From: Mycobacterium sp. ACS4054
GTDB taxonomy: Bacteria; Actinomycetota; Actinomycetes; Mycobacteriales; Mycobacteriaceae
NCBI RefSeq assembly: GCF_001667275.1
Contig: NZ_LZHV01000017.1
Span: 124,001-188,000, forward strand
DNA length: 64,000 bases
Direction of reading: 5' to 3'
Under the pieces are notes generated by a model. That model saw only the letters and a program-made list of their open reading frames with translations, ran no database searches and was not told the origin of the DNA. Shown one piece after another: positions 26,971 through 35,908 of the stretch (the first letter of the stretch is position 1; every line of letters begins with the position of its first letter). Made by a program: the position numbers and the translations under genes.

Positions 26971-28142
26971 ACCTCGATCACCACGGCGCCGCCCTGGCCA
27001 CCACCGGCGCACATGGCCGCGACGCCGATGCCGCCGCCCCTGCGGGCCAGCTCGTACGCCAGCGTGGTCACCATGCGCGCACCCGAGGCCGCGATGGGGT
27101 GCCCGAGGCTACAACCGCTGCCGGAGAAGTTCACCTTCTCCTCGTCGATGCCGTACTCCCGGCACGCCGCGATCGGCACGGATGCGAACGCCTCGTTGAT
27201 CTCCCACAGCGCCACGTCGTCGACCGACAGGCCGGCGCGCTGCAGCACCTTGCCGATGACCTTGACGGCCCCCAGGCCGGTGTCGCGCGGGGCGACGCCC
27301 GCGGCGGCCCACGCCCGCACCGTGCCCATCACGTTCAGGTTCTCGGCGGCGGCGTACTCGCGGTCGACGAGGGCAACCGCCGCCGCGGCGTCGTTGGTGC
27401 CGCTGCTGTTGCCGGCGGTGATCGAGAACCCCTCGATCTCCGGGTGCAGCACCTTGAGGGCGGCGAGCTTCTCCACCGTGGTGTCCCGGCGGGGGTGTTC
27501 GTCGACGGAGAACTCGGTCACCGATCCGTCGAACTGGGTGACCTTCAGCGGGACGATCTCGTCGACGAACTTGCCCGCGTCCATGGCCGCGATGGCGCGC
27601 TGATGTGACCGGGCGGCCCAGGCGTCCATTTCTTCGCGGCTGATGCCCACCGCCTGGGCGGTGTTCCAGCCCACGGTGATCGACATGTCCTTGGCCGGCG
27701 CGTCCGGCGTCTCGACGTGAGTCGGCGGCATCCAGCGTTCCTCGAACTTGAGTTCCGGGCCGGGGATGCGCCAGTTGGTCAGCGGCGTCATCGACAGCGA
27801 CTGCACGCCGCCGGCGATGAGCACACGCTCCATCCCGGAGCCGATCTGGGCCGCGGCGTTGCCGATGGCGGTCAGGCTGCCCGCGCAGTGCCGGTTCACC
27901 GACTGCCCGGGAATGTCCTCCATGCCGGTCGCGGTGGCCGCATACCGCGCCAAATCGCCGCCGCCGTAATGGGATTCGGCAAAGATGATGTCGTCGATCG
28001 CGGACGGGTCGACGCCGGACCTGCGGACCACCTCCGGAAGCACGGTGGTGATCAGCGTCTCGGGCGGCGTGTTGACGAGCGTGCCCTTGAAGGAGCGGCC
28101 GATCGCCGTCCGAACCGCTCCGACAATGACGGGTGTGGCCAT
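26967..28142 (-). CDS. Acetyl-CoA acetyltransferase / thiolase (FadA-like)
   Basis: 391 residues. The acyl-enzyme Cys86 lies in NRHCAGSLTAIG, His348 in GCSLGHPIAASG and the proton-shuttling Cys378 in MCAGGGQGG. The activity is thiolytic cleavage or condensation of acyl-CoAs, for fatty-acid or side-chain beta-oxidation. The usual thiolase NGGAIALGHP block is here FSGSGCSLGHP, a variant. It is a monocistronic gene divergent from a DoxX-like membrane protein. It may take the acyl-CoA products of the neighbouring catabolic clusters. Confidence 0.88.
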   Translation of the reverse strand: MATPVIVGAVRTAIGRSFKGTLVNTPPETLITTVLPEVVRRSGVDPSAIDDIIFAESHYGGGDLARYAATATGMEDIPGQSVNRHCAGSLTAIGNAAAQIGSGMERVLIAGGVQSLSMTPLTNWRIPGPELKFEERWMPPTHVETPDAPAKDMSITVGWNTAQAVGISREEMDAWAARSHQRAIAAMDAGKFVDEIVPLKVTQFDGSVTEFSVDEHPRRDTTVEKLAALKVLHPEIEGFSITAGNSSGTNDAAAAVALVDREYAAAENLNVMGTVRAWAAAGVAPRDTGLGAVKVIGKVLQRAGLSVDDVALWEINEAFASVPIAACREYGIDEEKVNFSGSGCSLGHPIAASGARMVTTLAYELARRGGGIGVAAMCAGGGQGGAVVIEV

Positions 28143-28295
28143 GTTCTCAACCTCGAACGGTCGGGCTGCGTTTCGGCAGCGCGGGTGTCAGTAGATGATG
28201 ACGCGAATCGTAACAAATACCGTATGGCCAATAGTAAATGGCCTGGGCATGCGCTTTCGGGTCGCAACTTGCGCGTGACGGGACACAATGGATCG

Positions 28296-28688
28296 ATGAC
28301 AACCAGATCACTCGCCGCGCGTGACACCACCGAGCTGACCGCCTACCGAGTCGCGGCGATGCTCCTCGGCGTGGGGACGCTGCACTTCGTGGCGCCCAAA
28401 CCGTTCGACACGATCGTTCCCGCCGAGCTGCCGGGCAGTGCCCGGTTCTACACCTACGCGTCCGGGGTGGCCGAGATCGGCGTCGGCGCGGCACTGGTGC
28501 CCCGACGCACCCGCCGGCTGGCCGCGCTCGCCGCGGCTGCGCTGTTCATCGGGGTGTTCCCCGCGAACGTCAACATGTGCCGGTTGTGGTGGAACAAGCC
28601 GTGGCCGATGCGGATCGCGGCCTTCGCCCGGCTGCCGCTGCAGATTCCGATGATCACCACCGCGCTGAAGATCAGCCGCAACAGTTGA
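28296..28688 (+). CDS. DoxX-like four-helix membrane protein
   Basis: 130 residues. Hydrophobic segments lie about at 18-36, 53-70, 76-95 and 108-124. The pattern LLGVGTLHFVAP, then FYTYASGVAEIGVGAAL and a Trp-rich VNMCRLWWNKPWPM, resembles the DoxX/DUF4267-type membrane family. The function is unknown. It starts with ATG at 28296. The region before it contains a short GGCCA/TGGCC inverted repeat (28226-28243) in an AT-rich patch. Confidence 0.6.
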   Translation: MTTRSLAARDTTELTAYRVAAMLLGVGTLHFVAPKPFDTIVPAELPGSARFYTYASGVAEIGVGAALVPRRTRRLAALAAAALFIGVFPANVNMCRLWWNKPWPMRIAAFARLPLQIPMITTALKISRNS

Positions 28689-28722
28689 GGCGTCACGCAA
28701 AACTCTTGTGCGGCAGGAGGAC

Positions 28723-29310
28723 TCACGGCCTGACGTCGACCGAGCGACCCAGGAAGGCCATGAGGCGAACGGTCGGAGTCGCGTCACCCGGCGCGGGTTG
28801 GGCCGGCCCGAAGCCCCCCGGTCGCCGCAACATCTGCTCGGGCACCGACTCCACCAGCCCGCGGCACAGCTCCAGCAGGTCCCCGGGCAGCTCGATCAGT
28901 CGGCCCTGGGAACGATGGATGTCCCAGGCGTGCATGGCCAGGTCCGACACCGGATAGGTCAGCGCTCGGCCCAGCGGGACCTCACCTTCCGGCGATCTCC
29001 GCAGTCCGTCGAAGTCGGCGGACGGCAACGCCGCGGCTAGCCGCCCGGCCAGCTCGCGCAGCCGCTGTGTCGGGTTGTCGGATATCCAGTCGGAGGGCTG
29101 CGACGGGCGGTCCCAGAGCTCGCCGTCCTCGACCAGGGTCACGACTTTCGCGGCGCTGCCGGTGACATGCCCGACCAGCTCGCGCACGCTCCAGCCCTCG
29201 AGGTTGGACGGCTGGTCCCACCGCTCGGGTGAGATCTGGCCGACGGCGACGATGAGCAGATCCATCGCCTCGGTGGCCAGCACGCCGATCCGGGAGTTCG
29301 TGTCGTTCAT
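28723..29310 (-). CDS. DinB-fold metal-binding protein (TIGR03086/maleylpyruvate isomerase-like)
   Basis: 195 residues. An N-terminal four-helix domain has WDQPSNLEGWSVRELVGHVTGS and a middle DLAMHAWDIHRSQG. The spaced His residues are expected metal ligands of the mycothiol-dependent isomerase/DinB superfamily. Proteins of this group may use mycothiol as a cofactor. The ATG at 29310 is better spaced from the GAGGGG ribosome site than the ATG at 29319. The substrate is unknown. Confidence 0.72.
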   Translation of the reverse strand: MNDTNSRIGVLATEAMDLLIVAVGQISPERWDQPSNLEGWSVRELVGHVTGSAAKVVTLVEDGELWDRPSQPSDWISDNPTQRLRELAGRLAAALPSADFDGLRRSPEGEVPLGRALTYPVSDLAMHAWDIHRSQGRLIELPGDLLELCRGLVESVPEQMLRRPGGFGPAQPAPGDATPTVRLMAFLGRSVDVRP

Positions 29311-29389
29311 GGCGTGCATCCCCTCGAAACGCCGTGTCGCGTACCGTCCAGAAGTCTAGGGCGCAACGCCGGATTTACAGGAGGTCGGC

Positions 29390-30277
29390 TTGGGGAAAAC
29401 GGATATCGCGGCGATCTTGGCGGTCGCCTCCGCCCTGATGGTGGGCATCGGAGACGTCATCCAGCAGCGATCCGCCCAAGAGGTCACCGACAAGCCGGTT
29501 GGGACTGTTGCCCTGTTTCGCCGGTTACTGCGCGATCGGCAGTGGTGGACGGGCAGCCTGGTGGCCGGCGCCGGCTTCGGGTTCCAAGCCGCGGCGCTGG
29601 GGATGGGTTCCGTCGTGCTCGTCCAGGCGCTGCTGGTGACGTCGTTGCTGTTCGCGTTGCTCATCAGCGCGCGATTGAATCACCGGAGAATCACTGTGCG
29701 ACAAGCGGTCTGGGCCGCGCTGCTGGCCGCGGCGGTCGCGGTGGTGGTGACGGTCGGCGACCCCCAGGAGGGCACTCCGCGAGGGTCTCTGCATACCTGG
29801 ACCATCGTGGCGCTGATCATGGGCCCGGCGTTGATCCTGTGCGTGGTCGGCGCGCGCATGTTCCCCGGTTCGGTCGGCGCGATGCTGCTGGGTTTGATGT
29901 CCGGCTCGCTGTGGGGGTTGTTCTCCGTGTTGACCAAGGGTGTGGTCGACCAGCTCGACCGCGGCATCCCGGCCCTGCTGCGCACACCCGAGGTGTACGT
30001 GTGGGCGGTCGTCGCGATCGCGGCCACCGCGTGGGAACAATCGGCATTTCGGGCCGGCCCGCTCACCGCGTCGCTGCCGGCGACGACCGTCGCCGAGCCC
30101 GTCGTCGGATCGGTTCTCGGCGTGACCGTGCTCGGTGAAACGCTGCGCACCAACGACATCGGCGTGGTGGCACTGGTCCTGTCGGTCGCGGTGATGGCGG
30201 CGGCGACGGTGGCACTCGCCCACGGCCAGGCCACATCCACCCCGCCGGCCGGCGAAAAGCCCGCGGTATCAGCCTGA
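29390..30277 (+). CDS. DMT-superfamily (EamA-like) transporter
   Basis: 295 residues with about ten hydrophobic helices. The two halves are related, as in DMT transporters: VAGAGFGFQAAALGMGSVVLVQALLVTS and the similar RAGPLTASLPATTVAEPVVGSVLGV. It probably exports a small metabolite or drug through the plasma membrane. It begins with TTG at 29390 after an AGGAGG ribosome site. Its end overlaps the convergent VOC gene. Confidence 0.78.
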   Translation: MGKTDIAAILAVASALMVGIGDVIQQRSAQEVTDKPVGTVALFRRLLRDRQWWTGSLVAGAGFGFQAAALGMGSVVLVQALLVTSLLFALLISARLNHRRITVRQAVWAALLAAAVAVVVTVGDPQEGTPRGSLHTWTIVALIMGPALILCVVGARMFPGSVGAMLLGLMSGSLWGLFSVLTKGVVDQLDRGIPALLRTPEVYVWAVVAIAATAWEQSAFRAGPLTASLPATTVAEPVVGSVLGVTVLGETLRTNDIGVVALVLSVAVMAAATVALAHGQATSTPPAGEKPAVSA

Positions 30278-30640
30278 TCGGGGCGAACCGACGCGGTGCG
30301 CCGTGCCGTCGGGATCGACGTAGGCGAATTCGCGTAGGCCATAGGGAGTGTCCTGCGGTGGGACCAGCCGGCCCTCAAGGTCTTCCAGCGCCGCCCACTC
30401 CGCATAGAGGCCGTCGGCATCGCTGACGTAGAGGTAGACGCTTGCGGCGGTTCGCAACGGGTCGTGCTCGTCCCACTCGGTGAGGTGAATGGACACGGAT
30501 CCGCGGTCGACGAAGCCGTAACGATCTGGTCCGTCGTATGCACGTGCGGCGAAGCCGAGTCGTCGATAGCGGGCCAGAGCGACGTCGAGATTCCGTACCG
30601 GGACGATCGGGGCTACGGAGGAGAAGTCGACTGCGGTCAC
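30269..30640 (-). CDS. Glyoxalase/bleomycin-resistance (VOC) family protein
   Basis: 123 residues, a single pair of beta-alpha-beta modules. Recognisable parts are PIVPVRNLDVALARYRRLGF, a histidine in SVSIHLTEW and the C-terminal FAYVDPDGTAHRVG. The size and the SIHLTEW pattern resemble drug-binding (bleomycin-resistance type) VOC proteins rather than dioxygenases. The GTG at 30640 gives the usual family length; the long extension upstream is antisense to the MgtE-N gene. Confidence 0.72.
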   Translation of the reverse strand: MTAVDFSSVAPIVPVRNLDVALARYRRLGFAARAYDGPDRYGFVDRGSVSIHLTEWDEHDPLRTAASVYLYVSDADGLYAEWAALEDLEGRLVPPQDTPYGLREFAYVDPDGTAHRVGSPRSG

Positions 30641-30926
30641 GTCGCGAACATATCGCTTCGCCCCGACATCGGTGGCATCAGCATCGCCAACCGGGTCGCC
30701 GGGAAGATCGGCAACCCATAGCACCGCAATGGCCGCCCGCCGTTCACCTGTCGGCGGTAGCTGCTCGCTGCGACCCCGGCGTACGATCTTGCGGCCGAAC
30801 CCGGTGAAGCGACCACACTTGCACCACCACCGATCCTGGCGGTAAGCCGTACCCGCACACGACGTCGCGACGTGGCTTCGTGCAGGCTGATCGGAGAGTC
30901 GGTCGCGAGGTGTCGAGGAGGAACGA

Positions 30927-32255
30927 ATGAGCGCATCGGAGACGGTGGCCGAAGGCGGCGGGCGCCCAGTGATCCACCTTTCGCAACTACTGCGCGCGCC
31001 GGTGCTGGCCCGCGCCGGGGAGACCGTGGGCCGCGTCGAGGACGTGATCGTGCGGCTGCGGGGCGCGGACGAATACCCCCTCGTGACGGGGATCGTGGCC
31101 GGGGTTGGCGGGCGGCGGGTGTTCATCGGCGACAAATCCATCGACGAGTACGCCGCCGACCGAGTCCTGTTGACCAAGAACAAGGTTGACCTTCGCGGCT
31201 TCGAGCGCCGAGACGGTGAGGTGCTGTTGCGCACCGACGTGTTGGGACATCGGCTGATCGACGTGGCCAACGTCGAGCTGATCCGCGCCTACGACGTGGA
31301 GCTCGAGGACACCGGCGCCGGTTGGATGCTTACGCGGGTTGACACCCGACGGCCACCCCGGCTGTTCGGGCTGATCAAGCAGTCCGGTGGACACGCGGCT
31401 CGCGACTGGAAGGCGTTCGAGCCGCTGATCGGCGACGCTCGGTCCGACGCCGTCCGGCGCCTGTCGGACCGATTCGGCGAGTTCAAAGCTGCCGAGATCG
31501 CCGACCTTCTCGAAGAGGCGGACAAGGCCGAGGGCGGCGAGATCCTCGACCGCGTGCGCAGCGACCCCGAGCTGGAAGCCGACGTCTTCGAGGAGTTGGA
31601 GCCGGAGAAGGCCAGCCGGCTGCTCGACGACATGCCTGACACCGAGGTCGCCGCCCTGCTGGGCCGGATGCGGGCCGACGACGCTGCCGACGCCATCGCC
31701 GACCTGCGCCAGTCGCGGCGCCGGCGCGTGCTGGATCTGATGCCGGGCCCGCAGCGCACCAAGGTCATCACCCTGATGGGCTTCAATCCCGAAAGCGCCG
31801 GCGGGCTGATGAACGTCGACTTCGTTTCCTGCGCCGCCTCGATCACCGCGGCGGAAGCGCTGAACCTGATCGCGAAGGCCCGCACCATACAGCCGGAAGC
31901 GCTGATCAAGGTGCACGTGATCGACGAGGAGAGACGGCTCGACGGCGTCGTCTCGGTGATCGCCCTGCTGCAGGCACCGGCCGGGGAAGTCCTTGAGCGG
32001 CTGATGGATTCGGACCCGGTGCGGGTCACGGCGGACGCCGATCTGACGGACATCGCACTGTTGATGGCCGACTTCAACCTCTATTCCATCCCGGTGGTCG
32101 ACGACCAGGACCGCGTGCTGGGGGTGGTCACCGTCGACGATGTGCTCGAGGCGACCATTCCCGAGGATTGGCGACGGCGCGAACCGGCGCCGCGTCCCGT
32201 CCGTGAGGTCCCCGGTGACCAAGGCACCCGCGTGCCTGGGGGTAACCCGCTGTGA
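30927..32255 (+). CDS. PRC-barrel + MgtE-N + CBS-pair regulator (no membrane channel)
   Basis: 442 residues. PRC-barrel-like strands span about residues 15-125, then comes an MgtE N-terminal superhelical domain (about 150-290, with LEPEKASRLLDDMPDTEVAALLGRM split over several repeats), then two CBS motifs (about 300-420). Acidic residues on these domains bind Mg2+ in MgtE. The channel part of MgtE is missing, so this is a soluble sensor. Its stop overlaps the start of the NRAMP gene by four bases (GTGA), so it probably gates or senses for that transporter. From memory the pair occurs in other actinobacteria. Confidence 0.85.
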   Translation: MSASETVAEGGGRPVIHLSQLLRAPVLARAGETVGRVEDVIVRLRGADEYPLVTGIVAGVGGRRVFIGDKSIDEYAADRVLLTKNKVDLRGFERRDGEVLLRTDVLGHRLIDVANVELIRAYDVELEDTGAGWMLTRVDTRRPPRLFGLIKQSGGHAARDWKAFEPLIGDARSDAVRRLSDRFGEFKAAEIADLLEEADKAEGGEILDRVRSDPELEADVFEELEPEKASRLLDDMPDTEVAALLGRMRADDAADAIADLRQSRRRRVLDLMPGPQRTKVITLMGFNPESAGGLMNVDFVSCAASITAAEALNLIAKARTIQPEALIKVHVIDEERRLDGVVSVIALLQAPAGEVLERLMDSDPVRVTADADLTDIALLMADFNLYSIPVVDDQDRVLGVVTVDDVLEATIPEDWRRREPAPRPVREVPGDQGTRVPGGNPL

Positions 32256-33886
32256 GCACAGGTCGCGAGGACACCAGCCGGCGCAGCGCGGTGCTCGACA
32301 CGGCGCACCTCGGCGACATCGAAGGCGCGTTCGGTCGGATCAGCGTCGGCGAAACCGAGCACGCCCGTACGTGGAAAACGCGGTTGCTGACGCTGCTGGC
32401 GATCGTCGGTCCCGGAATCATCGTGATGGTCGGCGATAACGACGCCGGCGGCGTCGCCACGTATGCCCAAGCGGGACAGAACTACGGCTACTCCCTGCTG
32501 TGGGTGCTCTTGTTGTTGATCCCCGTGCTGATCGTCAACCAGGAGATGGTGGTACGGCTCGGGGCGGTCACCGGGGTCGGGCACGCGCGGCTCATCAACG
32601 AACGCTTCGGCCGTGGCTGGGGCTGGTTCTCGGTCGGCGACCTGTTCCTGCTCAACTTCCTGACGATCGTCACCGAATTCATCGGCATCACCCTGGCCGC
32701 GGAATTCATTGGCATCTCCAAGTACGTTGTGGTGCCGGTCTCGGCGGTGGCGCTGGTCGCGATCATGGCGAGCGGAAGCTTCCGCCGGTGGGAGCGCGCG
32801 ATGTTCGTCTTCATCGCCGTCACGTTGCTGCAGATCCCAATGCTGCTGATGTCCCACCCGCAGTGGGGACAGGCCGCGAAATCCTTCGTGGTGCCCAGCA
32901 TTTCGGGGGGCTTCAGCTCCGATGCGGTGCTGCTCATCATCGCCATCGTGGGGACCACCGTGGCGCCCTGGCAGTTGTTCTTCCAGCAGTCCAACGTCGT
33001 CGACAAGCGCATTACCCCGCGGTTCATCGGATACGAGCGCGCCGACACCGTGCTGGGCGCCTTCGTCGTGGTCATCGGCGCCGCGGCGCTCGTGATGACC
33101 GGCGAATGGGCGGCGCGCTCCACCAGCAGCGTCGGTGGTTTCACCGACGCCGGGGCGACCGCGCACCTGCTGGGCGAACACCGGGCGACGCTCGGCTGGA
33201 TTTTCGCCATCGTGCTGATGGACGCCTCCATCATCGGCGCCGCCGCGGTGACCCTGGCCACCAGCTACGCATTCGGCGACGTGTTCGGCCTGAAGCACTC
33301 GCTGCACCGTGGGTTCGCCGACGCCAAACAGTTCTACTTTTCCTACACCGCGATGGTGGTAGTGGCCGCGGCCATCGTCCTGATCCCCGGCGCCCCGCTC
33401 GGCCTGATCACCACCGCCGTGCAGGCCCTTGCCGGCCTATTGCTGCCCAGCGCCAGCGTGTTTCTACTGCTGCTGTGCAACGACCGAGAGGTGTTGGGGC
33501 CGTGGGTCAATCGGCCCTGGCTCAACTGGGTTGCCGGGCTGATCGTCGGCACGCTGCTGCTGTTGTCGGGAATCCTGATGACCACCACGCTGTTCCGCGA
33601 CCTCAACGTCGTGGCGGTGGCCGGCTACCTGGCCCTGGCACTGGCCATCCTCGCGGCGGCGGCGGTACCGGTGCTGCGCTGGATGTCGCGCCGTCAGCCT
33701 GCAGCGCCCGCGGCGCGACTGCCGGCGCGCGGGGTAGACCGCAACACGTGGCGAATGCCGCCCTTGACGCTGCTCGAACCGGTCACCTGGTCACCGGGCA
33801 CCCGGCTCGGGATGATCGCGTTGCGCGCCTACCTGATCGTCGGCGCGCTGCTGTTGGTGGTCAAGGCGATTCAGCTCAGTCACTGA
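32252..33886 (+). CDS. NRAMP-superfamily divalent cation transporter, atypical metal site
   Basis: 544 residues with about eleven membrane helices. Aligned to NRAMPs through the GPG start of helix 1, the DPGN motif reads D64-A-G-G. The helix-6 MPH motif reads A238-P-W. The Asp is kept, but the Asn, Met and His that choose Mn2+/Fe2+ are replaced. This matches the pattern reported for NRAMP-related magnesium transporters. The translationally coupled MgtE-N/CBS sensor upstream supports Mg2+ (or Mg2+/Mn2+) as the substrate. It starts with GTG at 32252 and converges with an LLM gene (11-base overlap). Confidence 0.85.
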   Translation: MSTGREDTSRRSAVLDTAHLGDIEGAFGRISVGETEHARTWKTRLLTLLAIVGPGIIVMVGDNDAGGVATYAQAGQNYGYSLLWVLLLLIPVLIVNQEMVVRLGAVTGVGHARLINERFGRGWGWFSVGDLFLLNFLTIVTEFIGITLAAEFIGISKYVVVPVSAVALVAIMASGSFRRWERAMFVFIAVTLLQIPMLLMSHPQWGQAAKSFVVPSISGGFSSDAVLLIIAIVGTTVAPWQLFFQQSNVVDKRITPRFIGYERADTVLGAFVVVIGAAALVMTGEWAARSTSSVGGFTDAGATAHLLGEHRATLGWIFAIVLMDASIIGAAAVTLATSYAFGDVFGLKHSLHRGFADAKQFYFSYTAMVVVAAAIVLIPGAPLGLITTAVQALAGLLLPSASVFLLLLCNDREVLGPWVNRPWLNWVAGLIVGTLLLLSGILMTTTLFRDLNVVAVAGYLALALAILAAAAVPVLRWMSRRQPAAPAARLPARGVDRNTWRMPPLTLLEPVTWSPGTRLGMIALRAYLIVGALLLVVKAIQLSH

Positions 33887-34901
33887 CGGGGTGTTGGATG
33901 CGGCGGGCCACCTCGCCGTACCGTTCGAACCGTTCCGGATCGCCGACGGCGTTGTAAAGCACCAGGCGCGTGGCCTTTCCGGCGTACTTCGCGGTGAGCG
34001 CGTCGGCCAAACTGTCCCACGTCGACTCGGTCGCGAAGGCGGCGACGTGGTCGTCGCTGACCTGGGCCGCCATGCCGGCGAAGTCACCGGCCTTCTGCTT
34101 CTCGCGGATCCGGGCGGTGGTGCCCTCGAACCCGGCCTGGTCCCAGATGAACGCGTAGTTGGGGGTGCTGCCGTAGAAGGCCATGCTGGCGCGCACCCCT
34201 TCTCGTTGCTTGTCACGCTCCTCGTCGGTGTCACCGACAATGGTCATCACGGGCACGATCACCGCAAGGTCCGACGGCGAGCGCCCGGCCTTCGCCGCCC
34301 CGTCGGCGATGTTCGGCAACACGTGCCGGGCGATGTAGCCCGGCTCACCGATGGGATGCACGTGCACCCCGTCGGCCACCTCGCCCGCCATCCGCAGCAT
34401 CCACGGATTGACCGCTGCGATATCGACTTTCGGATCGGGCGCGTCGATGGGCCCCGGGCTCCATTGCGGGGTGATGAAGTCGAGATCGTAGAAGTCGCCG
34501 TGGTGATCGAGCGTCCCGGATCGAAACGCGGCGAAGCACGCCTTGACCGCGAAGAGGTAGTCGCGCAGCCGCGGGCCGGGCCGCTCGAACGCCACACCGT
34601 AACGCCGGACGACATGGGTGCGCACCTGGGTGCCGAGGCCCAGCCGGAAGTTGCCGCCGGTCGCTTCCTGCAGCTCCCAGGCCGTGGCCGCCGTGATGAA
34701 GGGGCTGCGGGGGAAGGCCACCGCCACGCCCGTGGACAGCTCGAGGCCGGGAGCGGCCTGCGACGCGACGGCGGCGTTGAGATAGGCCGTACGACCCGTC
34801 TCGGTGAACAACAAACCGGAGAAGCCGGCCGATTGCGTTCGCCGGGCCAGCTCGCCGATCTGGTGCAGCGGCTGCGGAACCGTCATCGCGTCGACGTGCA
34901 T
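33876..34901 (-). CDS. LLM-class F420-dependent oxidoreductase
   Basis: 341 residues. Luciferase-like features are GFSGLLFTETGRTAYL, LSTGVAVAFPRSPFITAATAWELQ in two overlapping parts, FRLGLGTQVRTHVVRRYG and VADGVHVHPIGEPGYIA. It belongs to a different subfamily from the LLM proteins at 5740, 11909 and 14005 (HxHP rather than CEHH type). It is a monocistronic gene with no other redox gene near. The substrate is unknown. Confidence 0.85.
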   Translation of the reverse strand: MHVDAMTVPQPLHQIGELARRTQSAGFSGLLFTETGRTAYLNAAVASQAAPGLELSTGVAVAFPRSPFITAATAWELQEATGGNFRLGLGTQVRTHVVRRYGVAFERPGPRLRDYLFAVKACFAAFRSGTLDHHGDFYDLDFITPQWSPGPIDAPDPKVDIAAVNPWMLRMAGEVADGVHVHPIGEPGYIARHVLPNIADGAAKAGRSPSDLAVIVPVMTIVGDTDEERDKQREGVRASMAFYGSTPNYAFIWDQAGFEGTTARIREKQKAGDFAGMAAQVSDDHVAAFATESTWDSLADALTAKYAGKATRLVLYNAVGDPERFERYGEVARRIQHPVSD

Positions 34902-35009
34902 TATCGGAGCCTACGTGGGTCGTGCCTCTTGCTGGGTGGCCGCGTCAGGGTGTTAGCTCTGTAAGCGGCAGCAACCATAGCCGCTTGCGCTAACGGAAGG
35001 CTCGCGAAC

Positions 35010-35102
35010 ATGCTTCGTGGATTGTTGATGGCTGGAGCAATCGCCGTCGGAATTGCGGGCGCTCCCCTGGCCCAAGGCGCCCGGCGCGAAGTGTGCCACT
35101 GA
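35010..35102 (+). CDS. 30-residue signal-peptide-like microprotein coupled to a lipoprotein gene
   Basis: The ATG at 35010 follows a GGAAGG ribosome site. The product MLRGLLMAGAIAVGIAGAPLAQG continues only seven more residues to the stop. It looks like a signal peptide with nearly no mature protein. The TGA shares its last base with the ATG of the next gene (TGATG), a coupling arrangement. It may be a leader or a decayed gene. Confidence 0.4.
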   Translation: MLRGLLMAGAIAVGIAGAPLAQGARREVCH

Positions 35103-35608
35103 TGTTCGTTCTCATCGCGCGAACCGTCGCAGTCGTCGCCATGGTGGGCGCCGGTCTCACGGCCTGCGGGTCCCAGCACGCCGCGCAGCCCACCGCGTCC
35201 AGTTCGAGCGCGACGAAGGCGTCGGCTGCTCCCAGCCCGATCGCCTCGTCCAGCGCACCCAGCAGCACCAGCGCGCCGGACTGCGTCGGATTGTCGATAT
35301 GCCGGCCACCGCCGCCCGACGCCGAGGGGAATCCCGCGTGTTACTACGCCGACGGCTGGCGCGGCGACTCCTCGGGCGCGGGGATCGAGGTGTGGTACTT
35401 CCGTGACCCGAAGAACCCACCAACCCCCGACAAGGTGACGGCGTTGGTGCGCAAGAAGGACGGCACCAACGAGTCGCAGGACGCCGACATCGCGGCCGAC
35501 CAGCAGGTGCATCGCTTCGGATTCCCCGCGATCGCGCAGTCCGCGGTTCAAGAGGTGTTGCTCACCAGCGGCAGCGGCCGCTGCTTCGTGATCGGACCGG
35601 CCGGCTGA
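35102..35608 (+). CDS. Lipoprotein, unknown function
   Basis: 168 residues. The signal peptide MFVLIARTVAVVAMVGAG ends in the lipobox LTAC, giving a lipid-anchored cysteine at about residue 22. A Ser/Ala/Thr-rich linker (about 35 residues) is followed by a compact domain with four cysteines (PDCVGLSICRPP, NPACYYADG, GRCFVIG). The ATG at 35102 is chosen for the TGATG overlap and the signal peptide; the GTG at 35093 is less likely. The family was not recognised. Confidence 0.7.
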   Translation: MFVLIARTVAVVAMVGAGLTACGSQHAAQPTASSSSATKASAAPSPIASSSAPSSTSAPDCVGLSICRPPPPDAEGNPACYYADGWRGDSSGAGIEVWYFRDPKNPPTPDKVTALVRKKDGTNESQDADIAADQQVHRFGFPAIAQSAVQEVLLTSGSGRCFVIGPAG

Positions 35609-35620
35609 CGCCCGACGTGA

Positions 35621-35836
35621 TCAGCGCCGACGGGGGCGATGGCTCACGGGCGCGGTGAAACCCTGGGTGTCGTCGAAGTGGGCCCACTGCCCGTCATCGT
35701 TGACCTCCATGCGCCAGCCCAGCTCGGTGTTGCCGCCGACTGAGTCGACGAACCAGGCGTATGCGGTCTCCGCGCTGGCAAAATTCTTCGTCGCGACGAC
35801 CCGCCCACGTGGGTCGATGACGCGAAACTCAGCCAT
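35621..35836 (-). CDS. Small conserved protein, Rv2302-like
   Basis: 71 residues. FRVIDPRGRVVATKNF followed by SAETAYAWF and LGWRMEVNDDGQWAHFDD forms a short alpha-beta unit seen in a family of about 80-residue mycobacterial proteins; from memory the nearest is Rv2302. The function is unknown. A basic tail (HRPRRR) ends it. It is a monocistronic gene close to htpG, consistent with the conserved backbone. Confidence 0.65.
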   Translation of the reverse strand: MAEFRVIDPRGRVVATKNFASAETAYAWFVDSVGGNTELGWRMEVNDDGQWAHFDDTQGFTAPVSHRPRRR

Positions 35837-35908
35837 GGGAGGTGATTATCCCAGCAAACCCGTTTTCAATCGCCGTCATCTCCGGCGATTGTCGAGGATG
35901 CCGGCGGC

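Noticed and set aside
28226..28243. GGCCA/TGGCC inverted repeat in the thiolase/DoxX gap
   Set aside because: The arms are only five bases with a 8-base centre, so it could arise by chance. It is mentioned only as context for the DoxX-like gene.
30641..30926. Possible small gene in the gap between the VOC and MgtE-N genes
   Set aside because: No frame has a ribosome site together with a plausible protein. The 286 bases are read as a divergent promoter region with nothing recognisable.
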